Assembly: GCA_047614125.1 (NCBI GenBank)
Contig: JBLHHI010000028.1
Span: forward strand, 1 to 30,552
DNA from: JBLHHI01 sp047614125
GTDB taxonomy: Bacteria; Bacteroidota; Bacteroidia; NS11-12g; UBA9320
DNA length: 30,552 nt
Direction: 5' to 3'
Positions 23,854 to 30,552 of the stretch are shown here, in pieces (positions within the stretch are counted from its first letter, which is position 1; every line of letters starts with the position of its first letter). A program made the translations under genes and the position numbers. The notes under the pieces are model-generated. The model was not told the origin of the DNA, ran no database searches, and saw nothing but the letters and a program-made list of their open reading frames with translations.

Positions 23854-25914
23854 TTATTCGACCACAAGAAACTTCGCATTCATTTGATGATTACCATTTT
23901 GCATGATAATTACATACATACCTGGCGTTAAATTTTGAACATCCAAAACAAACAAGCTTTGATTCAGCACAAGCTCAGCACGTAAAACTTCTTCTCCTAA
24001 AACATTGAATATGTGCGCTTTACCTGAAAAACTTTGGCCCAGATCTATAACAAGTCTTTCGCTGCATGGATTTGGATACACTTGAATCTTGACTTTCAAC
24101 GGTTCAAGACCAACATTGCCAAAGGTGTCGGTTTCTAAGGCTCCCATGTCGGGGGTTTTGAGATCTCGAAGCTTTCCTCGTATATCTGTTTTAATCGTTG
24201 AAACAGGTCGTGCTCGATTTACAATATACTCTTCCGTTGGGCGGTAATCTCCTTTTTCTAAATCTTTAAAACTTGGTGGAATATTGATGTCGTTGCCTTT
24301 ACTTACATTTTGATAGAAATCGCTAAATGTTACAAATCCAACCACTTTAACGAAGCCCGTTCTACCGGATTGGTTCTTAATATATATGCTGTTGTAATTG
24401 CAGTAAAAATTTTGGATGGTTCCCAAATGAAACACATTTATTTCTATGGCATCCGCATCCGAAAACACAACATTGTTTTCAAATTGAACCTCTGGTAATA
24501 AGAGCCTACACAAGAGAATATCTTGCGATTTTATGTTGGGATTGGTTAAATTTTGTGAAACGATTGTGTTGAAAATCACTTGCACTGGAAACTGAAACTT
24601 CGTTGAACAAAAGAAATCCAGCACCGTAACGTATCCGTTGCCAATGGCACTAACAATGTTGTTAATGATCTTTAATGTATCCGGAAGATGTACCTCATGG
24701 CCATAGCAGTAAATTCCAGTTGCGTGGCCCGATCCGATGAGATTTATCTCGTTTCCTTCAAGTACTATTTCACCTTTTTTTCGCATCCCTTCCAAGTAAA
24801 AATAAATGCCTTGAACGTTTGAATTCGATTCCCGGGTAGTGAGTTTAAACCGGTTACCACTGCATACGAAATTTGATTCGAATGTTGACTTGTCTAAATA
24901 AAACTCGATTCCTTTCAACACTCCAAATACATTTTGAACATCCAACACATTGTTTTGTACCACAATGCCCGAACCGCTCTCTGTTACTTCGTTCATCCGA
25001 ATTGAAATGAGTTTTACACTAGTGGCAATGGTGGTAACAATAGAATGAATGGAGTTTCCTTCAACATGTATGGATGGTAGGTGCCATTCATTGTTGATGG
25101 CTATTACCTCAACAACATTTGAACCTGCGATGTTGTCAAAAAATTCGTTGGATGCGATCACTTGCTTCGAAGCAGCTTGCATGCGAATTCCAAATTGATA
25201 AAAATTTGATATCGTATTACCAACAATGGTATTGGGATGATCCTGTAAATGCTTCGGATAACCGATGTAGATACCTGCCAGTACTCCATGTCCGAATCGA
25301 CTGTGCATGGTATTGTTTAAAATGGCGATGTTTTGCGCGGCCACTCCAAGGATGTTATCCACCTTAGACGTCGAATTTGTGATGGCAATGTACGAGCCAA
25401 AGTCTTCGTATTCAACGGTATTGGGTTGATAAAGCTCGCATTCGGAAATGGTAATGTATTCAGCCTCATTCGAGAACTGCACATTGCGGCCCGAGGTATA
25501 ACTTAGGTTTACAATGCGCAGATTGCTAAGCGACATGTTCTTGGCTCCATGAAAACGTATGGCGTAATATTCGCTTTCCGTTTGGATGGTTTCTCCGTTG
25601 CCATTAATCGTTATTGTGTTTTGATCAGAACTTCCCGAAATGAATGAAAAACTGAGTTGTTCATTGTAAGGACCAGAGCCTTTAACAACGTCAATCACTA
25701 TGCTTCCGCTCAATCCTTTGCCGTTTGGAATTCCGCCATCTTCTCGTTCACCCTTGTTCAAATCCAAAATCAATGAAGCAAAGTTTTGGTAGTTCGTGGC
25801 AGTAGCTGCATCGTGCGCGTTGATGCTATACGAGCCACTAAATGAGGCCATTACCTGCCCCATCGACAACAATGTTGCAATAACTGTTACACCAAATCGA
25901 CAAATGTTATTCAT
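23854..25914 (-). CDS. Secreted right-handed beta-helix protein with T9SS sorting domain
   Basis: A 686-residue exported protein. The signal peptide covers about residues 1-23 (ICRFGVTVIATLLSMGQVMA). The middle (about 95-500) has repeating strands with Asn, Ile and Val ladders, for example ISECELYQPN, IAILNNTMHSRFG, VVQNNVLDV and IVLEGNEINLIGSG, typical of parallel beta-helix (PbH1/pectate-lyase-like) folds used for polysaccharide binding or cleavage or adhesion. The last 75 residues are a type A T9SS sorting domain: VYPNPCSERLVIDL, HIFNVLGEEV, LTPGMYVI and KFLVVE, sending the protein through the type IX system to the cell surface. No catalytic motif is clear. It ends where the carbamoyltransferase remnant begins. 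Confidence 0.87.
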   Translation of the reverse strand: MNNICRFGVTVIATLLSMGQVMASFSGSYSINAHDAATATNYQNFASLILDLNKGEREDGGIPNGKGLSGSIVIDVVKGSGPYNEQLSFSFISGSSDQNTITINGNGETIQTESEYYAIRFHGAKNMSLSNLRIVNLSYTSGRNVQFSNEAEYITISECELYQPNTVEYEDFGSYIAITNSTSKVDNILGVAAQNIAILNNTMHSRFGHGVLAGIYIGYPKHLQDHPNTIVGNTISNFYQFGIRMQAASKQVIASNEFFDNIAGSNVVEVIAINNEWHLPSIHVEGNSIHSIVTTIATSVKLISIRMNEVTESGSGIVVQNNVLDVQNVFGVLKGIEFYLDKSTFESNFVCSGNRFKLTTRESNSNVQGIYFYLEGMRKKGEIVLEGNEINLIGSGHATGIYCYGHEVHLPDTLKIINNIVSAIGNGYVTVLDFFCSTKFQFPVQVIFNTIVSQNLTNPNIKSQDILLCRLLLPEVQFENNVVFSDADAIEINVFHLGTIQNFYCNYNSIYIKNQSGRTGFVKVVGFVTFSDFYQNVSKGNDINIPPSFKDLEKGDYRPTEEYIVNRARPVSTIKTDIRGKLRDLKTPDMGALETDTFGNVGLEPLKVKIQVYPNPCSERLVIDLGQSFSGKAHIFNVLGEEVLRAELVLNQSLFVLDVQNLTPGMYVIIMQNGNHQMNAKFLVVE

Positions 25915-25998
25915 GCCATGCTCTTTTTGATTATGGTTTCAAGGTACGGTTAAAAGCAATGATTTCAAATTTGGATAATGAATATGGCAGGAATTTGA
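25911..25998. repeat. Promoter-region repeat, copy A (in front of the T9SS gene)
   Basis: About 88 bases from the start codon region of the T9SS gene outward match 26458-26547 with about three quarters identity, including CATGCCATGCT, GGTTTCA, ATTTCAAATTTGGA and GAATTTGA. It contains the gene's promoter: TTTG at 25966-25969 and TACCTTGA at 25939-25946, 19 bases apart on the minus strand. Confidence 0.75.
25939..25969 (-). promoter_or_regulatory. Promoter of the T9SS beta-helix gene
   Basis: On the minus strand TTTG, 19 bases, TACCTTGA. The spacing is ideal; the -7 box is imperfect. The same pair with the same spacing is kept in copy B (26488-26518), which supports its being a functional element. 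Confidence 0.5.
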
Positions 25999-26056
25999 AG
26001 GATTGGCTTTGAAATACTACCAACCTGATTTCGATTCATATTTTGAATTCAGAACG

Positions 26057-26153
26057 CTTGTGAACAGTGAGTTTCGAGTAAAAATTGCGAAGACAGGGCG
26101 GGCCCTTTCGAGTAATTTTTACGATGAAAATCGCTTTTCACAAGTGTAAAGCG
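26057..26153. repeat. Large imperfect inverted repeat with competing hairpins
   Basis: CTTGTGAA (26057-26064) pairs with TTCACAAG (26137-26144); inside it GTAAAAATT (26078-26086) pairs with AATTTTTAC (26114-26122), CGAA with TTCG, and AGGGC-GG-GCCCT forms the tip (26095-26106). A second hairpin CGCTTT-T-CAC-AA-GTG-T-AAAGCG (26132-26153) uses the same TTCACAAG bases, so the two folds exclude each other. No gene overlaps. Confidence 0.65.
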
Positions 26154-26359
26154 GACTTTTGTATATAAAACCCTATTAGCTTCGTTGAAATCAGTCGGTT
26201 TATAAACATGAACCTTCCTGTTTTCGCCTTACTACTTGGGTTCTATACAAATCTGAATTTGAAAAGATTAATCGAACTCAGGTTAATATGAACTGCTGGG
26301 CAGCTGTCTAGATCCGGACCAAAGCATCTGAACTGGCATGCCCTATGCGACAATAAAAA

Positions 26360-26435
26360 ATGGCCAGGAGGCCATAAACATACTCCTCACTCAGCTGGAG
26401 CTGAGCGAGTGTAAGGGGACATCGTGATAATCCCC
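26360..26435. repeat. Cluster of short palindromes (REP-like)
   Basis: Three hairpins in a row: ATGGCC-AGGA-GGCCAT (26360-26375), CTCAGCT-GG-AGCTGAG (26390-26405, extended by CACT/AGTG to 26388-26411) and GGGGA/TCCCC (26414-26435). The second resembles the hairpin at 26590-26632. Confidence 0.6.
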
Positions 26436-26457
26436 AATCCAGATCGAGCCCGATTTT

Positions 26458-26547
26458 TCATGCCATGCTTTTATTTTGATTCCGGTTTCACGGTATGGTT
26501 AATTCGTAGCATTTCAAATTTGGAAAAAGAATATGGCGGGAATTTGA
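26458..26547. repeat. Promoter-region repeat, copy B (no gene behind it)
   Basis: Second copy of the T9SS promoter region, same orientation, with TTTG (26515-26518) and TACCGTGA (26488-26495) again 19 bases apart on the minus strand and the CATGCCATGC start-codon context at its end. The frame from its ATG (about 24 codons) shows no similarity to a signal peptide. The 25915-26738 gap contains repeats and hairpins and no gene that I can support. Confidence 0.7.
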
Positions 26548-26589
26548 TTTGTATATCTTAACGATAGAGGTACTTTTTATTTTGTGTAG

Positions 26590-26632
26590 GTGCAAGTCCC
26601 TCACTTGGCTGGAGCAGAGCGAGTGCTTGCAC
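26590..26632. repeat. Nested hairpin, REP-like
   Basis: GTGCAAG (26590-26596) pairs perfectly with CTTGCAC (26626-26632). Inside are CACT/AGTG and GCT/AGC around GGAGC. The core, CACTTGGCTGGAGCAGAGCG then AGTG, resembles the hairpin at 26388-26411. Confidence 0.6.
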
Positions 26633-26691
26633 GCTCCGCTAAAAATCCTGATTAATATCATCTCCACCAAACAATATGATGGACTTATGCA

Positions 26692-26722
26692 TTGAGTAGA
26701 CTTGATTAAAACAGTACTTTTG
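26692..26722 (+). promoter_or_regulatory. Promoter of the ferredoxin reductase-ferredoxin operon
   Basis: TTG at 26692-26694, a 20-base spacer and TACTTTTG at 26715-26722, an exact TAnnTTTG. The ATG follows 16 bases later, so the leader is very short; GGAA just before the ATG may aid initiation. Confidence 0.65.
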
Positions 26723-26738
26723 CAGCAAAATTTAGGAA

Positions 26739-27749
26739 ATGATTGAAACCGACATCATAATAATTGGAGCAGGCCCCTGCGGACTGTTTACGGTATTTGA
26801 GGCCGGCTTAATAAAACTGCACTGCCATTTAATCGACGCTCTGCCACAACCTGGTGGACAGTTAACCGAAATATATCCTAAAAAACCCATTTACGACATT
26901 CCTGGATTTCCGTCCATTTTGGCCGGCGATTTGGTTAAAAACTTGGTGGAACAGGCCGCGCCTTTTAATCCAGGATATACCTTGGGTGAACGCGCAGAGC
27001 AAATTGAGAAAACAGACGACGATCAGTTCATCGTCACAACCAATCGGGGAACGGTACACAAGGCCCCAATTATAGCAATTGCGGGTGGTTTGGGCTGTTT
27101 TGAACCTAGAAAGCCCGAATTGGCAAACCTCATCGACTTTGAAGACAAGGGAGTTGATTACATCATAAAAGATCCCGAGAAATATCGCAATAAAAAAATA
27201 ATACTTGCCGGTGGTGGAGATTCTGCCCTCGATTGGGCAATTTTTTTAGCAGATGTGGCCGAAGAAGTGACCTTAGTTCATCGAAGAGCTAAATTTAGAG
27301 GAGCACTCGACAGCGTTGAAAAGGTTGAAAACTTGGCTAAGTCGAATCGGATAAACCTGATGATCAATTCCGAAATCACCCAGCTGCACGGCAACGGTGC
27401 GCTCGATGGAGTTACCATTACGGATCATCTCAGTAAAAACGAAGTGGTGAAACAAGTCGAAAACTTCGTTCCGCTCTTTGGTCTTTCGCCGAAGTTGGGA
27501 CCCATGAAAGAATGGGGTTTGAACTTAAGCAAAGAATCTATTTCGGTGAATACAATGGATTACAGTACAAACGTTCCCGGCATTTACGCCATTGGCGATA
27601 TCAACGACTACGAAGGAAAGCTTCGCTTAATACTTTGTGGCTTCCACGAGGCTACCATGATGGTACAATCTGCCTATAAACGCATTAATCCCGACAAAAA
27701 CCTCGTACTCAAATACACCACCGTAAGCGGAGTACATGGCTTCGATTAA
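26739..27749 (+). CDS. Ferredoxin-NADP reductase, thioredoxin-reductase-like type
   Basis: A 336-residue FAD enzyme that passes electrons between NADPH and ferredoxin. The FAD-binding GAGPCG near residue 10, the PQPGGQLTEIYPKKPIYDIP block, the NAD(P)H-binding GGGDSALD near residue 158 and the C-terminal AIGDIND match the TrxR-like FNR family. The CxxC redox pair of true thioredoxin reductases is absent, which supports FNR over TrxR. Length is normal for the family. It has a good Bacteroidota promoter and is followed after 11 bases by a 2Fe-2S ferredoxin gene, the probable redox partner, so the two form an operon. Confidence 0.92.
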   Translation: MIETDIIIIGAGPCGLFTVFEAGLIKLHCHLIDALPQPGGQLTEIYPKKPIYDIPGFPSILAGDLVKNLVEQAAPFNPGYTLGERAEQIEKTDDDQFIVTTNRGTVHKAPIIAIAGGLGCFEPRKPELANLIDFEDKGVDYIIKDPEKYRNKKIILAGGGDSALDWAIFLADVAEEVTLVHRRAKFRGALDSVEKVENLAKSNRINLMINSEITQLHGNGALDGVTITDHLSKNEVVKQVENFVPLFGLSPKLGPMKEWGLNLSKESISVNTMDYSTNVPGIYAIGDINDYEGKLRLILCGFHEATMMVQSAYKRINPDKNLVLKYTTVSGVHGFD

Positions 27750-27760
27750 GCTCAATCTTC

Positions 27761-28099
27761 ATGGATAAAATTATTCAACTCATAGTTACCGATCTGGAAG
27801 GAAAGGTGCACACCATAGAAGCACCTACAGACATGGGCTTAAATGTTATGGAAGCCATTAAGGCCAATGAGTTGCCAATTAAAGCAACCTGCGGAGGAAT
27901 GGCCATGTGTGCTACTTGTAACGTTGTTGTAACCAGTAACCACGAGTTAGCGCCAATGACGGAAGATGAAGAAGATATGTTGGATCAGGCCTTTGTGTTG
28001 GATGTAAAAGGAAGTAGGTTGAGTTGCCAGTTGCCTTGTTCAGAAAAGATCGATGGATTGGAGCTTACCTTGGGGAAACTAACCGACCCGTTCGAATAG
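27761..28099 (+). CDS. fdx: 2Fe-2S ferredoxin, adrenodoxin type
   Basis: A 112-residue ferredoxin with four cluster ligands Cys44, Cys50, Cys53 and Cys89 (CGGMAMCATC, then SRLSCQLP), the C-x5-C-x2-C-xn-C spacing of the adrenodoxin/Isc-type group. The acidic stretch MTEDEEDMLDQAF lies between and usually contacts redox partners. It accepts electrons from the reductase upstream and may serve iron-sulfur assembly, P450 or other oxygenases; no such partner is in the window, and no isc or suf genes are nearby. Its stop is six bases from the convergent gene that follows. Confidence 0.92.
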   Translation: MDKIIQLIVTDLEGKVHTIEAPTDMGLNVMEAIKANELPIKATCGGMAMCATCNVVVTSNHELAPMTEDEEDMLDQAFVLDVKGSRLSCQLPCSEKIDGLELTLGKLTDPFE

Positions 28100-28105
28100 G
28101 TTTTA

Positions 28106-28915
28106 TCAAAAACTTAAAAAGCCGTACCTAAGTTCTAAACGAAGGTAATTGTTGTCTTGTTCTTCTTCAGTAGGAGGCCATCCTCCCCACCAGGAATGCG
28201 TAATCTTAGTAGTAATGAAACCAAGGCTGCAAGTAAAGGTACCTGCGGAATGATCTTTAACGCGAAGGATTTTTTCGAAACCAAATTTTACAAAGGGCCC
28301 GCCCTTTGTTACATCTGAATAGGCTCCATCAAAGGCGTGCCCATACCCCATTTGCCAGAGGTAGTTCCACGGTAGTGGTTTAATGGAATTGGTTCCGGCA
28401 AATTCTACGCCCATATTGATGATGTTTCCAGCCGGCCAATTCAACCGCTCATAGCCTGTTGTAAAACCAATGCGCGACCGCTTCAATATTTTAGTGCCCA
28501 TAGACAGGTTGGAAGCAAAGCCCGCCATTATGTATGGGGCATAATCATTTACTTCGAATGCCAATCCTACGTTAAATGAGGCATAGTTTTTCGGAATTTC
28601 AAAGGGTTTTAATCTTGCCAACGAACGCTGAGATTTAAAAAAAACACGTGCATCGCTCGTGGTGTAGATGTTGTGTATTTCATCCCATTTATATTCCACA
28701 AAGTTGCCTTCACTGAGCCGCAAAACTACCCTCATTCCTTCCAACAATTGAATGAGTTCTCCATTTATGGTGTCGCCATTTGTGGTAACAATTTGAGCTT
28801 GAACGGCTTGATGATCCGTAACTTGTCCATATCCCACATTACAATGAAGAATGAGGATCAGAAAGAAGAATGTTTTTTGAAATACTTTAAACATGAATTT
28901 CAGGAAAAATGCCAT
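28106..28915 (-). CDS. Outer-membrane-like protein of unknown function
   Basis: A 269-residue exported protein. The hydrophobic segment (TFFFLILILHCNVGYGQ) is a signal peptide ending in GYGQ; an ATG at residue 9 (MFKVFQKT) is an alternative start with a tighter leader. Residues 35-95 (IVTTNGDTINGELIQLLEGM, then EYKWDEIHNIY) look like a small beta-domain; the rest has alternating aromatic and polar beta-strands (FNVGLAFEVND, YIMAGFASNLS, RIGFTTGYERLNW) ending in YLRLELRYGFLSF, the aromatic C-terminus of outer membrane beta-barrels. I do not recognise a named family. No operon partner; obgE lies 27 bases upstream on the same strand. Confidence 0.8.
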   Translation of the reverse strand: MAFFLKFMFKVFQKTFFFLILILHCNVGYGQVTDHQAVQAQIVTTNGDTINGELIQLLEGMRVVLRLSEGNFVEYKWDEIHNIYTTSDARVFFKSQRSLARLKPFEIPKNYASFNVGLAFEVNDYAPYIMAGFASNLSMGTKILKRSRIGFTTGYERLNWPAGNIINMGVEFAGTNSIKPLPWNYLWQMGYGHAFDGAYSDVTKGGPFVKFGFEKILRVKDHSAGTFTCSLGFITTKITHSWWGGWPPTEEEQDNNYLRLELRYGFLSF

Positions 28916-28942
28916 TCAAAAATACAGAATTTTGATTGAAGA

Positions 28943-29935
28943 TCAGTCGTTCAATGTCTTCCACATCAAGTCCTTCAACTCCACTAAATTGGTGTTGGTT
29001 ATGGATGAAATAAAGATGTGTGGAACGTCTTTTGGCAGTGATTCCTCTATTTCATCTTTTAATTCTTGATCGAGCATATCGGATTTGCTGATGGCTAAAA
29101 TCCGATCTTTAAATACCATTTCTTCGTTGTATTGATCCAGCTCGTTCAATAAGATATTATATTCTTTTATAATGTCATCGCTGTCGGCCGGAACCAAAAA
29201 CAATAAAATTGAATTCCGCTCTATGTGGCGTAAGAATCGATAACCCAATCCCTTGCCTTCGCTGGCTCCTTCAATAATTCCGGGAATGTCTGCAATTACA
29301 AAAGATTGATAGTCTCGATAATCAACGATGCCCAGATTAGGAACAAGGGTGGTAAAAGGATAATCAGCTATTTCGGGTTTAGCTGCGGTTAGAACGGATA
29401 AAAGCGTCGATTTTCCGGCATTGGGAAAGCCTACAAGTCCAACATCTGCCAATACCTTAAGCTCTAAAATCTTCCATTCATCTCTGCCCTCTTCACCGGG
29501 CTGTGCATATCTTGGCGTTTGATTGGTGGATGACTTAAAATGCCAGTTGCCTTGACCACCTCTTCCACCTGCCAACAAAACCTCGGTTTGACCTTCTTCT
29601 GTTATTTCGAACAAGACTTCTCCTGTTTCGGCATCTTTGGCAACGGTGCCCAACGGAACTTCTAAAATTTGATCTGCCCCGCGTTTACCGGTCTTTCTGC
29701 CCCCCAAACCGTTAACACCGCCTTCGCAAATAATGTGCTTTCGGTATTTTAGATGGAGTAGGGTCCATAATTGTGTGTTGCCGCGTAAAACAACAGATCC
29801 ACCCATGCCGCCATCGCCGCCATCCGGGCCTCCCTTGCTGTTTAATTTATCGCGAAATAGCGACCAGCTTCCGGCACCACCTTTTCCAGACCGACAATTA
29901 ATCTTAACGTAATCTATGAAATTGGGATTTGACAC
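28943..29935 (-). CDS. obgE: GTPase ObgE/CgtA
   Basis: A 330-residue essential GTPase associated with 50S ribosome assembly and stress control. The glycine-rich Obg fold fills residues 1-158 (CRSGKGGAGSWSLFRDK; GGPDGGDGGMGGSVV). The G domain follows: G1 GFPNAGKST, switch region DYPFTTLVPNLGIV, G3 DIPGIIEGA and G4-like AISKSDMLD, which has SKSD in place of NKxD, as is usual in Bacteroidota. No long C-terminal extension. It lies after adk in the same direction with 62 bases between. Confidence 0.97.
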   Translation of the reverse strand: MSNPNFIDYVKINCRSGKGGAGSWSLFRDKLNSKGGPDGGDGGMGGSVVLRGNTQLWTLLHLKYRKHIICEGGVNGLGGRKTGKRGADQILEVPLGTVAKDAETGEVLFEITEEGQTEVLLAGGRGGQGNWHFKSSTNQTPRYAQPGEEGRDEWKILELKVLADVGLVGFPNAGKSTLLSVLTAAKPEIADYPFTTLVPNLGIVDYRDYQSFVIADIPGIIEGASEGKGLGYRFLRHIERNSILLFLVPADSDDIIKEYNILLNELDQYNEEMVFKDRILAISKSDMLDQELKDEIEESLPKDVPHIFISSITNTNLVELKDLMWKTLND

Positions 29936-29963
29936 TATTTTGTGTTTTTTAAGTTTCGTGTGT

Positions 29964-29975
29964 GGCCAATTGGCC
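29964..29975. repeat. Perfect 12-base palindrome between adk and obgE
   Basis: GGCCAATTGGCC reads the same on both strands. It sits 28 bases before the obgE start. It could be a protein-binding site or a simple restriction-like palindrome; no further support. Confidence 0.3.
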
Positions 29976-29997
29976 TGCTGTGCGCAAGAGCTACGAG

Positions 29998-30552
29998 CTA
30001 CTTTGCCATCTTGATGGCATTGATAGAGCTGCAGATTGAATCAAAGATTTCATCCACCGTTCCCATGCCTTTAACGCGTGCTAATTTTCCTTGCGCCTCG
30101 TAATAATTAAGCAAGGGTTCTGTTTTGTTGTGGTATTCCGTAAATCTTTTACGAATGGTTGCTTCATTTTGATCATCTACTCTACCGGATTCCTGTCCGC
30201 GAAGTAGCAATCGGTTAACTAGTTCATTCTCATCCACTTCCAAGGCAATCACCATTTCAATAGGGTCCAGCTTGTTTTCGAGTAAATGATCCAAAGCTTC
30301 TCCTTGTTTTAAGGTACGTGGGAAACCATCAAAGATGAAACCCGAAGTCTCGGTAGGTTGAGTTAAAAAATCTTCAACCATACCAATCGTAACTTCATCC
30401 GGAACCAGCTCGCCATTGTCGATAAACGATTTAGCAAGCACGCCCAATTCGGTTTCGCCCTTTATGTTTGCTCGAAAGACATCGCCTGTAGATAAATGCT
30501 TGAGGTTGTATTTTTCTAACAATCTGGAACTTTGCGTTCCTTTTCCGGCACC
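29998..30552 (-). CDS. adk: Adenylate kinase, partial (5' end outside window)
   Basis: The C-terminal 184 residues of adenylate kinase (ATP + AMP to 2 ADP). The frame is open to the right edge, where GAGKGTQSSR is the end of the Walker A loop, so only about six to ten residues are missing. Visible motifs: LSTGDVFRANI (AMP binding), GFIFDGFPRTLKQGEALD, LLLRGQESGRVDDQNEATIR with a short LID lacking the Cys4 zinc site, and the final helical part. A start at TTG 30522 would wrongly remove the P-loop. It is followed by obgE. Confidence 0.96.
   Translation of the reverse strand, partial: GAGKGTQSSRLLEKYNLKHLSTGDVFRANIKGETELGVLAKSFIDNGELVPDEVTIGMVEDFLTQPTETSGFIFDGFPRTLKQGEALDHLLENKLDPIEMVIALEVDENELVNRLLLRGQESGRVDDQNEATIRKRFTEYHNKTEPLLNYYEAQGKLARVKGMGTVDEIFDSICSSINAIKMAK

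Noticed and set aside
26208..26291. Plus-strand frame of 27 codons starting MNLPVFALLLGF
   Set aside because: It resembles a signal peptide but is too short, lacks a following domain, and has no clear promoter or terminator.
26488..26670. Minus-strand frame of 60 codons in the repeat region
   Set aside because: It runs through the nested hairpin and promoter copy B; no coding character.

Overview
The window reads as a chromosomal segment of a Bacteroidota bacterium, probably of the Flavobacteriales or a related marine or freshwater group. The evidence is a secreted beta-helix protein with a C-terminal type IX secretion sorting domain, several promoters matching the Bacteroidota pattern TTTG/TTG, about 19-20 bases, TAnnTTTG, an AT-rich base composition, and protein types such as the large membrane VWA protein, RNase Y, short-LID adenylate kinase and Bacteroidota-style ZapA. 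TGA, TAA and TAG all serve as ordinary stops.

Layout. (1) 1-3034: an AT-rich accessory block with the 3' part of an unrecognised two-helix membrane protein and a type II restriction-modification pair: an EcoO109I/PmeII-like endonuclease and a convergent C5-cytosine methyltransferase carrying its own N-terminal MerR-like helix-turn-helix. (2) 3035-8193: a GC-rich structured repeat, then the minus-strand housekeeping set pnp, rpsO and a VWA membrane protein, with clear terminators after pnp and rpsO. (3) 8387-13825: a plus-strand run pheT, a small coiled-coil gene, zapA and rny, closed by a very strong terminator whose U-tract runs into the start codon of a VanX/DdpX-type D-Ala-D-Ala dipeptidase. 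(4) 13852-19086: a minus-strand four-gene efflux operon, TetR regulator, ABC exporter, HlyD adaptor and TolC channel. The ABC nucleotide-binding domain departs from consensus at most of the expected catalytic motifs. (5) 19287-21683: a small Lys-rich gene with its own terminator, then a compact overlapping cluster YHYH lipoprotein, MORN/YwqK-like protein, SCO1/SenC. (6) 21684-23853: the carbamoyltransferase, DUF5989, SxtJ module. The carbamoyltransferase has lost its N-terminal part and has an in-frame TGA inside the conserved C-terminal domain. The DUF5989 gene (49 aa) is hidden under a longer ORF in another frame. (7) 23854-26738: a large T9SS beta-helix protein preceded by about 820 bp of repeat-rich, hairpin-rich noncoding DNA that holds a second copy of its promoter region. 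(8) 26739-28099: a ferredoxin-NADP reductase and a 2Fe-2S ferredoxin, a likely electron-transfer pair. (9) 28106-30552: an outer-membrane-like protein, obgE and the 3' part of adk.

The most interesting places are the decayed or recoded carbamoyltransferase module, the duplicated promoter with competing hairpins upstream of the T9SS gene, the degenerate ABC transporter, the HTH-fused methyltransferase and the rny terminator placed on the next gene's start codon. Protein families were assigned by reading motifs; no database search was run.
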